From contig CALCGS010000134.1 of the NCBI GenBank assembly GCA_937901165.1, positions 1 through 9,909 of the forward strand: a stretch of 9,909 nucleotides of DNA, given 5' to 3'. Position numbers and translations under genes: made by a program. Of this stretch, positions 1-6,296 are shown one piece after another. The notes beneath the pieces were generated by a model that was not told the origin of the DNA, did not search any database, and was given only the letters and a program-made list of their open reading frames with translations. This DNA is from an uncultured Alphaproteobacteria bacterium. Lineage in GTDB: Bacteria; Pseudomonadota; Alphaproteobacteria; Rs-D84. Within the stretch, counting starts at the first letter, position 1; each line of letters begins with the position of its first letter.

Positions 1-433
1 TAATTTTTAATTGTGAATTAATAATTTTAATTTGTGTAATTAAATTAGAAATAAAATTATCATTTAATAATATTTTAGAATATTCTTCTAATTGTATTTT
101 TCTTAATTCGTCTTTTTCTTTTCTAAGCCCACGTGGCACTGTGTTTTCTACACGAACAACAAAACCATATTGCTTTTTCAATTTACTGACGTCTTTTATA
201 TCTGGATCATTGGACCAATTTACATACATGACCAAATAATTACTCCAACGTGAAACGACATCTCTACCTTCTGGAATTTCAGGGACACAATTTAAAAAAT
301 ACTTTATATTTGGTGTCTTTAATGCTGCGCCGCGTATTTGCTTTGTTATTATTTTATTTTTTTCTTTTCTTTCCCTGAGTGATTTTAGTGCTGGACTTTT
401 TTCTTTGGTTTTTATTTTACACATAAGATTCAT
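1..433 (-). CDS. Partial unrecognised basic protein, C-terminus beyond the left edge
   Basis: An open frame runs from an ATG at 433 to the window edge with no stop, giving at least 144 residues. The start is well supported: GGAG lies 6 bases before the ATG, the best-spaced ribosome binding site in the window. A second in-frame ATG follows three codons later. The N-terminus is strongly basic (residues 6-34, rich in Lys, Arg and Glu). A middle part of mixed composition with several Trp and Tyr follows (WSNYLVMYVNWSNDPDIKD), then a Lys/Glu/Ile/Leu-rich, probably helical, region from about residue 105. I see no signal peptide, membrane segment or catalytic motif and do not recognise the family. 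It sits 73 bases after a 127-aa unknown gene and beyond a phage-tail-like gene, so a phage or accessory origin is possible but unproven. Confidence 0.75.
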   Translation of the reverse strand, partial: MNLMCKIKTKEKSPALKSLRERKEKNKIITKQIRGAALKTPNIKYFLNCVPEIPEGRDVVSRWSNYLVMYVNWSNDPDIKDVSKLKKQYGFVVRVENTVPRGLRKEKDELRKIQLEEYSKILLNDNFISNLITQIKIINSQLKI

Positions 434-506
434 ATAATTCTCCTTTTTCAATTATAATTATTATAAAAAAATTTAATAAATATGGCTACAATTTAATTTC
501 CAAAAC
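434..506 (-). promoter_or_regulatory. AT-rich intergenic region with strong ribosome binding site
   Basis: This 73-base gap between two unknown genes is very AT-rich. It holds a clear Shine-Dalgarno AAGGAG (minus strand, near 440-445) ahead of the ATG at 433. Two TATAAT hexamers lie at 451-456 and 460-465 on the minus strand, but neither has a convincing -35 box at 16-18 bases, so promoter assignment is weak. No hairpin terminator is visible for the gene ending at 507. Confidence 0.4.
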
Positions 507-890
507 TTACAAAATATTTAAAATTGTTTGTAGTGCTTGTAAGTCTTTGAATGAGTGCTTTTCGTTATTGTATAACACAGTATAATGATTAAAATTATCT
601 ATAATTAAATTCATTACAGAAAAAGAATCAAGTGTTAGTGTAGAATTTTTCTTTGAACCAACATAATTATCAACAATAACTTTTTTGCAAATTGATTTAC
701 ATAAACTTGACAACATTGAAAAATAAAATTCTGATGGTTGTTTTTTTTCGTTTAGTTGAATGTTTATACTTTCTATCTCAAATTTGGCAGATATAAAATC
801 AAGAACCTCGTTTGTGTCAACTATGTTTATTGGTGCTGAATCCAAATCGCATAATGGATTTATAAATATTTTTATTTTTTGTTTATTCAT
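507..890 (-). CDS. Unrecognised 127-aa protein
   Basis: This is a complete open frame from ATG at 890 to TAA. The protein starts MNKQKIKIFINPLCDL and has no signal peptide or obvious membrane helix. The mix of short Ile/Val-rich strands and helices (for example KKVIVDNY and SVMNLIIDNFN) suggests a small soluble alpha/beta protein. Four cysteines occur, three close together (LCDL, SSLCKSICKK), with no clear metal-binding spacing. The Shine-Dalgarno sequence is weak. It is isolated from its upstream neighbour by a strong terminator and therefore probably has its own promoter in the 50 bases before the start. Coding potential rests on length and reading-frame integrity in an AT-rich sequence rather than on homology. 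I do not recognise it and assign no function. Confidence 0.6.
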   Translation of the reverse strand: MNKQKIKIFINPLCDLDSAPINIVDTNEVLDFISAKFEIESINIQLNEKKQPSEFYFSMLSSLCKSICKKVIVDNYVGSKKNSTLTLDSFSVMNLIIDNFNHYTVLYNNEKHSFKDLQALQTILNIL

Positions 891-909
891 TTTACTTTAT
901 TTTGGGAAA

Positions 910-939
910 TTTATAATCTATAGAACTGTTTAAAAACAA
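910..939 (-). promoter_or_regulatory. Weak candidate promoter for the 127-aa gene
   Basis: On the minus strand TTGTTT (934-939) and TATAAA (910-915) are separated by 18 bases, placing a start site near 903, about a dozen bases before the ATG at 890. The -35 box overlaps the T-tail of the preceding terminator. In DNA this AT-rich such matches arise by chance, so the call rests mostly on the need for a promoter after the terminator. Confidence 0.25.
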
Positions 940-962
940 ACGCCCAAGAAAAATCTTAGGCG
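932..962 (-). terminator. Intrinsic (rho-independent) terminator
   Basis: On the minus strand CGCCTAAGA and TCTTGGGCG form a 9-bp stem with one G-U pair around a TTTT loop (941-962), followed by TTTGTTTTT (932-940). It starts only 8 bases after the stop codon of the HAD/phage-tail-like gene. The plus-strand side is also followed by a T-run, so it could act in both directions. It is the clearest hairpin terminator in the window. Confidence 0.85.
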
Positions 963-970
963 CTTTTTAT

Positions 971-2248
971 TTATTTATCTCTAAGCTCTAATAATGTATC
1001 TTCTACCCATCTCAAGCCATCATTGTCTTTTACCAGATGATAAATTCCATTTGATGTTGGAGGTAATGGTAATGCATCTCTCCATGATGTTTCTGTACCA
1101 TTATTTGTCAACACTTTGCCAGATTGGCCAGTGACAGGTGCAACAGGGATATAATCTTCAGAAGGTACAAAACTATTTTTATCAACATATAAACCAGTCG
1201 AATTTTTTACAATAGCATTGTTTGTACTAGAAGATATCATAACTTCTAATTTACCAGTACTGTTTAAATGTATTGTTGCTAAATCAGGATCATTTATTGT
1301 ATCTTCTTTATAATCCCAAGCTGGTGTTGTCAAATTTGCGTTCCAAATTGCTGTACCGCCATGCCCAGGAGTCATACCCTCAGGTGGATTATCTGAAAAA
1401 GCTTTTATCCTTCTAGAAATTTTTGCATCTTCTTCATCTAAAGTATTATCAACATAATAAGTATTATTCCATTCCGGATCGTCAACGATCTCTCTTGTTA
1501 TACCTAGTTTTTGCATAAGAACTTTAGCTTCTTCTTCTTTACCATCTTCTATAAATGTTTTTATACCTTTTACTAAAATACCTTTATCAAATCTGTCTAA
1601 ATCTTCATAATTTAATCCCATACTATATAAAAATGCAAACATTTCTGTTTGTGATAATAATACATACATATCTTTATCATGTTCTGTTGCATCTTCACTA
1701 TGTGCTCTTGATATTACTTCTTGCTCTTCTGCAGAACCTGGCGCATAATCTTTTTGAATTTTTTCAAACTTTGCTTCATTTGCTTCAAAACTTAATGCTT
1801 GGGCAATTCCAAATGCAGCAACTTCATCTTTAATGTCATTTTCATTTTCTGGTTCATAATTTTTTCCAACTTCAATATTTTCCATTACTCCTTCTAAATC
1901 ATTTAATACTTCTTCTTTATTTTGATTTGAAGGATCCTTATTTAAGGATTCTAAATTATTACAAAAAGACCATGATACAAAAACTGTTTTACAACCTGCT
2001 GAATTTCCACACGCAATATCATGGCGGCTGTCCCCTACCATAATTGCATCTTTTGGACTAATATTAAGTTTTTTGCAACAAATAATAGCCGGAGTTGGGT
2101 CAGGTTTATGAAATTTAGTATCGTTACTTCCTATAATTATATCAATATATTGCAAAATACCGCATTCACGTAATTCTATTTCGCAATTTTTATTTTTACC
2201 GGAAGTAACAACTCCGATTTTAATACCTTTATTTTTTAAGGTACACAA
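971..2248 (-). CDS. Chimeric frame: HAD phosphatase remnant joined to phage tail/fibre-like protein
   Basis: This is a 425-residue frame from a TTG at 2248. Residues 1 to about 118 are the back half of a HAD phosphatase of the phosphoglycolate phosphatase type: VVTSGK (motif II, Ser16), KPDPTPA (motif III, Lys48), VGDSRHD (motif IV, Asp73 and Asp77). The nucleophile motif DxDGT is absent, so phosphatase activity is not expected. From Met122 (ATG at 1885, with AAGGAG only two bases before it) the protein becomes acidic and helical to about residue 290. It then changes to a Gly/Thr/Asn-rich end with NAIVKNSTGLYVDKNSF, GQSGKVLTNNGTETSW and ending VEDTLLELRDK. That style is typical of phage tail or fibre proteins; this rests on pattern recognition, not a search. 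The real gene may be 971-1885 with the HAD part as a fused fossil, or the whole frame may be translated. A strong terminator follows the stop. Confidence 0.7.
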   Translation of the reverse strand: MCTLKNKGIKIGVVTSGKNKNCEIELRECGILQYIDIIIGSNDTKFHKPDPTPAIICCKKLNISPKDAIMVGDSRHDIACGNSAGCKTVFVSWSFCNNLESLNKDPSNQNKEEVLNDLEGVMENIEVGKNYEPENENDIKDEVAAFGIAQALSFEANEAKFEKIQKDYAPGSAEEQEVISRAHSEDATEHDKDMYVLLSQTEMFAFLYSMGLNYEDLDRFDKGILVKGIKTFIEDGKEEEAKVLMQKLGITREIVDDPEWNNTYYVDNTLDEEDAKISRRIKAFSDNPPEGMTPGHGGTAIWNANLTTPAWDYKEDTINDPDLATIHLNSTGKLEVMISSSTNNAIVKNSTGLYVDKNSFVPSEDYIPVAPVTGQSGKVLTNNGTETSWRDALPLPPTSNGIYHLVKDNDGLRWVEDTLLELRDK

Positions 2249-2376
2249 GGTTTCTTTAATCTGTGGATATGCTCCGACAATCTCATTATGATGTGTTGTA
2301 TGATATGCCCAATATGTACGAGATGCTTCTTCTAAATCAATATTATTTTGTATTATTTCTTCAAATACTGGGTCGG
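1886..2376 (-). pseudogene. Headless remnant of a HAD-family phosphatase (Gph-like)
   Basis: HAD-like sequence continues upstream of the TTG at 2248 without a stop to 2376 (just after an in-frame TAA at 2377-2379). It encodes, in order, VFEEIIQNNIDLEEASRTYW, then HTTHHNEIVGAYPQIKETL, then the motif II region. These match the end of the cap domain and the linker of phosphoglycolate-phosphatase-like proteins. This upstream part has no ATG, GTG or TTG, so the homology extends beyond any normal start. About the first 60-70 residues of such an enzyme, with the DxDGT nucleophile, are missing. The remnant abuts and overlaps by 24 bases the end of the LysM/LytM lipoprotein gene. A 5' deletion, insertion or rearrangement at this point is the simplest reading. 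An assembly chimera is the alternative. Confidence 0.7.
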
Positions 2377-3690
2377 ATTATATGCTTTTGAACCTTTACG
2401 TATTTCAAAAGGCAATTGTGGTTTATCAACTTTACCAGTTTTTCCAACCGTACCTATTTTTTGCCCCACAGAAACTTTGTTTCCACGTTTTACATTCATA
2501 GAATCAAGATGTCCATATACCGTCATCCAACCATCGCTATGTTGCATAATAACCAAATTTCCCATTCCCTTTATTTCATTTCCGGCATACGCAACGACAC
2601 CATTTTCAGCAGCCATAACGGCGGTTCCACGTGTTGCCTTGATATTTATACCTTCGTTAAATAATCCGTTTGCTTTTTCACCATACGCAGACAATACCGT
2701 ACCACGTACCGGCCAAGAAAATTTAGAAGAAGACATTTTCGCTATCTTGGGTAATTTTTTATTTGGATTTGAAGATATTTTCTTTTTTTCTGGCGCTATA
2801 TTTTCCGTCTTGTTATCAGTACTTTTTTTATCATCTTTTTTTTGATTTTTAGTTTCTGTTTTCTTTTTTTCAGTTTGCACTTTTGTTTCTACTTTTTTAT
2901 CCTCCATTCCGCCATACATTTTTTTAACATTTATTGTTTTATCGTTTTTTACATCGGTTTTTCTTGCAACAGTATCAACCTTTTTAACGTCTTGTTTTTT
3001 TACCTGTACACTATTTACTTTTTCAACCTTTTTAACTTCTGTTTTTTCTGTCTGTACCTTATTTACATTTGCAACATTTACAGATTCTGGAACATTTGGT
3101 TTAACATTTGGCACCTTTATTTTTTGTCCCACAGATAAAACAAACGGTGCCGACAAATTATTTATAACCGCCAAATCATTTACCGGCATAGAATACTGAC
3201 GCGACAAAGAATATAAAGTGTCCCCCGACTGAATAGTAATTTCTTTTAAATCAACCTTTGTTTCCTTTAAAATTTTTGGTTCTGGTTCAACAACCACAGC
3301 ATTTTTAACATAACCATCACTTTCTGCATATTCAGGAATTTGTAAATAATCATCAGCAACAACACTTGGTTTTGGTTGTACTTCTGGGGATTTTATAATT
3401 TTTTCATCAGTCTTTTGCACAGGCATTTGGTAATCATCAACCTGGGCATATAAAACATAATCCTGACCAGACACAAATTCAGAACCATATAATTCAGGTG
3501 AAGCATAAACACCATAATCAGTCACCGCAGAATCATAAATTTCCGGTTGGGTTTCAGGATCTGCCAATAATGTTGGATAACGCTGTGAAATAAAATTACC
3601 GACATTATCTGGTAATGCAACAATTTTGGGCTGTAAATCACACGCACACAAAACAACAGAAACAATAAAAAACAATTTCAAAAATTTCAT
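2353..3690 (-). CDS. nlpD: NlpD/DipM-like lipoprotein with LysM and degenerate LytM (M23) domain
   Basis: Probably an envelope regulator of cell-wall amidases at division, like E. coli NlpD. I prefer the ATG at 3690; a TTG two codons upstream (3696) is the other possibility. Counting from the TTG, residues 4-18 are a lipoprotein signal ending L-C-A-C, with Cys19 the lipidated residue. Residues 153-197 are a LysM peptidoglycan-binding domain (IQSGDTLYSLSRQYSMPVNDL). A Lys/Val/Thr-rich low-complexity linker spans about 198-325, and residues 327-447 are an M23/LytM fold (FSWPVRGTVLSAYG, VYGHL, FEIRKG). The zinc ligands are mostly lost: HxxxD reads N347-x-x-x-N351 and HxH reads Q427-L-P429, while His396 remains. 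A catalytically dead activator is therefore more likely than a peptidase. The gene lies 37 bases after tatC. Identity with NlpD itself is inferred from architecture. Confidence 0.85.
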   Translation of the reverse strand: MKFLKLFFIVSVVLCACDLQPKIVALPDNVGNFISQRYPTLLADPETQPEIYDSAVTDYGVYASPELYGSEFVSGQDYVLYAQVDDYQMPVQKTDEKIIKSPEVQPKPSVVADDYLQIPEYAESDGYVKNAVVVEPEPKILKETKVDLKEITIQSGDTLYSLSRQYSMPVNDLAVINNLSAPFVLSVGQKIKVPNVKPNVPESVNVANVNKVQTEKTEVKKVEKVNSVQVKKQDVKKVDTVARKTDVKNDKTINVKKMYGGMEDKKVETKVQTEKKKTETKNQKKDDKKSTDNKTENIAPEKKKISSNPNKKLPKIAKMSSSKFSWPVRGTVLSAYGEKANGLFNEGINIKATRGTAVMAAENGVVAYAGNEIKGMGNLVIMQHSDGWMTVYGHLDSMNVKRGNKVSVGQKIGTVGKTGKVDKPQLPFEIRKGSKAYNPTQYLKK

Positions 3691-3696
3691 ACACAA

Positions 3697-3724
3697 ATTA
3701 TATCATAAAAACACAAATAAACAA
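3697..3724 (-). promoter_or_regulatory. Candidate promoter for the LysM/LytM lipoprotein gene
   Basis: On the minus strand TTGTTT (3719-3724) and a perfect TATAAT (3697-3702) are 16 bases apart. A start site about 7 bases after the -10 box falls at or next to the A of the ATG at 3690, which would give a leaderless or nearly leaderless transcript. No Shine-Dalgarno sequence precedes this ATG, which fits. The AT-rich background makes chance matches common. Confidence 0.45.
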
Positions 3725-3727
3725 AAC

Positions 3728-4441
3728 TTATTCGTGCATAAACAACAAGCCCAACTCAAACAATCCCCACATAGGCAAAGCCAACAAAATCTGCGACACA
3801 ACATCAGGTGGCGTCAATATCGCTGCAATAATAACTATAAAAACAATCGCATATCGACGCATACTTTTAACTGCATCGCGTTTTAATATTCCAATACGAT
3901 TTAATAAAATCATAATCAACGGTAATTGAAACGCAATTCCAAAAATTTTTAACATACCAATTGTAAAACTTAAATAATCACGCACAGCCGGCATAACAGC
4001 AACCGGCAAAGAATCGACCTGATTTAATTCCATAAAAAATCCAAATACAGATGGAAACAAAATAAAGAACGCAAAACACGCCCCAACAACAAATAAAATT
4101 GGCGACATTATCAACAACGGCCAAATTATATTTTTTTCGTTTTTATGTAATCCTGGTTCTATAAATGCCCACAAATGCCAAAACACAACTGGAATAACAA
4201 CAATCAACGCAACAACAAAAGCCAACGACAAACGAATCATTAAACCATCAGTAATACCCGTATATAACATTTCTGCATTTTTCCAAACGTTTAATAACGG
4301 CATAGTCAAAACTTTTTGAACAATCGGTGCAACATACCACCCAACAACAAACGCAATTCCAAAAATCAAAAAAGACCACAAAAACCTGCGTCTTAATTCT
4401 GCAAAATGTTGCATCAAAGTCATTTTCTGATTTTTTTTCAT
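3728..4441 (-). CDS. tatC: Sec-independent protein translocase subunit TatC
   Basis: TatC is the inner-membrane receptor core that, with TatB, recognises twin-arginine signal peptides on folded exported proteins. The 237-residue protein has the family layout: a cytoplasmic N-terminus with QHFAELRRRFLWS (conserved Glu and Arg-rich stretch) and about six hydrophobic segments near residues 18-38, 72-95, 108-132, 152-176, 190-210 and 212-232. It also carries the cytoplasmic-loop signature WAFIEPGLHKNEK with its conserved Glu, and PPDVVSQ near the C-terminus. Length is slightly shorter than E. coli TatC but normal for the family. Its ATG overlaps the tatB stop by four bases (ATGA), so translation is probably coupled. 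In E. coli the amidases AmiA and AmiC are Tat substrates, which gives a functional link to the NlpD-like gene that follows. Confidence 0.97.
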   Translation of the reverse strand: MKKNQKMTLMQHFAELRRRFLWSFLIFGIAFVVGWYVAPIVQKVLTMPLLNVWKNAEMLYTGITDGLMIRLSLAFVVALIVVIPVVFWHLWAFIEPGLHKNEKNIIWPLLIMSPILFVVGACFAFFILFPSVFGFFMELNQVDSLPVAVMPAVRDYLSFTIGMLKIFGIAFQLPLIMILLNRIGILKRDAVKSMRRYAIVFIVIIAAILTPPDVVSQILLALPMWGLFELGLLFMHE

Positions 4442-4719
4442 TTTTTGCTTACTTGTTTGCGTTTAACTTTTTTTATTGGTTCAGAAAAATCAGCCAACAC
4501 ATCATCAGTTGTTGTTTTTATTAAATCATCAATGGGTTTTTCCAAATCTATTTTATCTTTGATTTGTTCCGATGCATCTGTAATTTTCCATATAATATTC
4601 CTGACGAATTTTACCAATTTCGCCAAAAATCTGGCAACATCAGGCCAGTACTTGGTTGGCACAACCAAAATAGCCACAAGAACAATTACAAAAAATTCAG
4701 CCCAACTAATTCCAAACAT
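4438..4719 (-). CDS. tatB: Sec-independent protein translocase subunit TatB
   Basis: This is a 93-residue TatA/B-family protein: a short N-terminal membrane helix (FFVIVLVAILVV), a hinge, an amphipathic helix (PDVARFLAKLVKFVRNIIWK) and a charged tail ending in Lys-rich sequence. Glu8, the polar residue typical of TatB, is present (MFGISWAEFF). The usual Gly-Pro hinge reads Val20-Pro21. TatB is chosen over TatA because of Glu8, the MFGISWAE start and direct coupling to tatC. It starts 5 bases after the lolA stop and shows no clear Shine-Dalgarno sequence, so it probably relies on coupling. No tatA is adjacent; it could be elsewhere, or this protein could serve both roles. Confidence 0.92.
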   Translation of the reverse strand: MFGISWAEFFVIVLVAILVVPTKYWPDVARFLAKLVKFVRNIIWKITDASEQIKDKIDLEKPIDDLIKTTTDDVLADFSEPIKKVKRKQVSKK

Positions 4720-4724
4720 AATTT

Positions 4725-5345
4725 TTAATCATAATAATCATCACCGCCCGCAACATTGACAGTTTTATGACGTTGTATTTGAAAATAATTTTTTCCAAAA
4801 TCAGATTTATTTTTTAAATCAGAAAACATAACTTCTGTCTTGGCCCCCGTTGCATCAACCACCGTCCAAGAATTCAATTTCACAGGACTTTTATCAAAGA
4901 CAACCGTCATATTTCCCAAACCTTGATTTCCACGCAAATACATATTTAATGAAAAAGTTCCCTTGCCTTCATAAGTATCCGCAACAACAATATCGGCATT
5001 ATGTAAATTTATATTCTTACGCACCAAAATACCTGCAGGTGTACTGGTCAAAGGCACAGTTGTAATTTGATCCAAAGATTTATCAAAAAAATACAAATCA
5101 TCACCATCAGAAATCAATTGAATTGGTAAATTTTTATAATCCAACCGAACGCGTCCTGGTCGCAGCATTGAAAAATTTCCTTTTTCTTTTTTACCATTTG
5201 CAACCTGAATAAAATCACCCTGTAATCCAGAAATAGAATTTAGATATTTTTCAGCCTTGTCCACCAAGTTTTTATCAACGTCCGCCCCTGCAACACCAGA
5301 AAACAAAGCGCACACAAGAAACAAGAAAATTTTTTTCATCATCAT
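4725..5345 (-). CDS. lolA: Periplasmic outer-membrane lipoprotein chaperone LolA
   Basis: LolA carries lipoproteins from the LolCDE transporter across the periplasm to the outer membrane. The 206-residue precursor has a clear signal peptide (KK, then a hydrophobic stretch, AGA cleavage site, mature start DVDKNLVDK). It has the family signature near residues 57-70: GNFSMLRPGRVRLDY, where LolA proteins have G-x-F-x-hydrophobic-x-RPG-x-h-R-h-x-Y. The following region (LISDGDDLYFFDKSLDQ and TPAGILV) also matches LolA beta-barrel strands. The first of three consecutive ATGs (5345) is preferred because AAAGGA lies 6 bases before it. The gene follows the DHH phosphoesterase stop directly and precedes tatB by 5 bases. 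No LolB is in the window. Confidence 0.93.
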   Translation of the reverse strand: MMMKKIFLFLVCALFSGVAGADVDKNLVDKAEKYLNSISGLQGDFIQVANGKKEKGNFSMLRPGRVRLDYKNLPIQLISDGDDLYFFDKSLDQITTVPLTSTPAGILVRKNINLHNADIVVADTYEGKGTFSLNMYLRGNQGLGNMTVVFDKSPVKLNSWTVVDATGAKTEVMFSDLKNKSDFGKNYFQIQRHKTVNVAGGDDYYD

Positions 5346-6296
5346 TTATATTCCTTTAAATAATTCTAAAATTTGTTTTTCTACATTTTCCAAACTATCA
5401 CGCACCACGGCACCTGCCGCACACAAATGTCCACCGCCACCCAACTGTTCAGCAATTTGATTGATTGGATTTTTACGACTGCGTAAAGAAACACCGATTT
5501 GATTTTCTTTTTGTTCTTTTAACAAAACAATATATTCAACACCCTTGATTTGTCCCAACAAAGACAACGCATTTTCACCACGTCCATCCAAATTTTTATA
5601 ATCCTTAGAATTTATAATCGCAACAACCAACCGATTATGATAATAAAATTGTGCTTCTGCTACAACTTTGGCCTCTGTTTGAATGGTCTTTCTTGGTTTA
5701 TTATTCATAATTTCAACCAATTTATTTATTTCGACACCATTATCAACCAATTCTGCCATTATACGCAAAGCACGACCTTTATGTACATACTTAAAATTAC
5801 CAGTATCTGTAATAATCCCCAGTGCAATCAAATCCAAAACCTTGGCATCAAATTCCCAATTTTTTTGATGCATAATTTCATATATTAAAACCGCAGTCGC
5901 AGGTGCTTTTTCATCATCCAGCGCAATCGAACCCAATTTATTATCATTTTTATGATGATCTATTTCCATAACAAATTTAGCATTATCTATAAATTCCCTA
6001 GCCCCACCAATATTATTTACAGTTCCATAATCTAATAATATTGCCAAATCAAACTTTTTTGATTTATCAATATGTTCGCAATACTGTACCATACCACGCA
6101 AAGGAACATATTTCAATGCATCCGGAATATTGCCATCATACACACATACACAATCTTTGTTAAAATTCAATTTAATCAGTTGTGCCAATGCCAACATACT
6201 GCACAAAGCATCACCATCGGGATTTTTATGTGCGACCAAAACAATATCTTTTGCAGACATTATCTTTTCAACAAAAATATTCAAATCATTATTCAT
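5346..6296 (-). CDS. nrnA: DHH/DHHA1 phosphoesterase, NrnA (oligoribonuclease/pAp phosphatase) type
   Basis: This is a cytoplasmic metal-dependent phosphoesterase of the NrnA family, whose members degrade nano-RNAs or linear dinucleotides and, in some species, dephosphorylate pAp. Exact substrate cannot be read from sequence. All DHH motifs are visible: VAHKNPDGDALCS (His23, Asp27, Asp29), LLDYG (Asp89), EIDHH (Asp113, His114, His115) and GIITDTGNF (Asp164). The C-terminal DHHA1 domain has the GGGGHLCAAG loop at 286-295. The length of 316 residues is normal for NrnA and much shorter than RecJ. Its ATG follows the recJ TAA with no base between, and there is no Shine-Dalgarno sequence, so it is probably translated by reinitiation. 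Confidence 0.9.
   Translation of the reverse strand: MNNDLNIFVEKIMSAKDIVLVAHKNPDGDALCSMLALAQLIKLNFNKDCVCVYDGNIPDALKYVPLRGMVQYCEHIDKSKKFDLAILLDYGTVNNIGGAREFIDNAKFVMEIDHHKNDNKLGSIALDDEKAPATAVLIYEIMHQKNWEFDAKVLDLIALGIITDTGNFKYVHKGRALRIMAELVDNGVEINKLVEIMNNKPRKTIQTEAKVVAEAQFYYHNRLVVAIINSKDYKNLDGRGENALSLLGQIKGVEYIVLLKEQKENQIGVSLRSRKNPINQIAEQLGGGGHLCAAGAVVRDSLENVEKQILELFKGI

Noticed and set aside
434..506. Paired TATAAT hexamers considered as a firm promoter
   Set aside because: No -35 box fits at 16-18 bases and the region is almost pure A/T, so the hexamers are expected by chance.
1555..1833. A 92-codon plus-strand frame with a very Leu-rich, membrane-like product
   Set aside because: It is antisense to the acidic part of the chimeric gene; Leu richness comes from complementing Glu/Asp/Lys codons, not from a real membrane protein.
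1..2350. A defence system or toxin-antitoxin pair in the accessory part
   Set aside because: No nuclease, toxin, antitoxin, helicase or reverse-transcriptase motif could be seen in the three frames; only a HAD remnant and a phage-like segment are recognisable.
2348..2845. A 165-codon plus-strand frame opposite the lipoprotein gene
   Set aside because: It lies fully antisense to the LytM domain and linker, has no ribosome binding site, and its Phe/Pro/Ser-rich product is the expected complement of a Lys-rich coding strand.
2850..3090. Repeat-like plus-strand T-rich runs considered as a tandem DNA repeat
   Set aside because: They encode the Lys/Val/Thr linker of the lipoprotein; spacing is irregular and no constant unit is seen, so it is low-complexity coding sequence, not a tandem repeat or CRISPR.
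2842..3138. A plus-strand frame rich in Phe, Tyr and Cys
   Set aside because: It is antisense to the Lys-rich linker of the lipoprotein gene, a standard composition shadow.
4406..4759. A plus-strand frame spanning tatB
   Set aside because: It runs opposite a convincing TatB/TatC pair, lacks a start signal and has no recognisable motifs.
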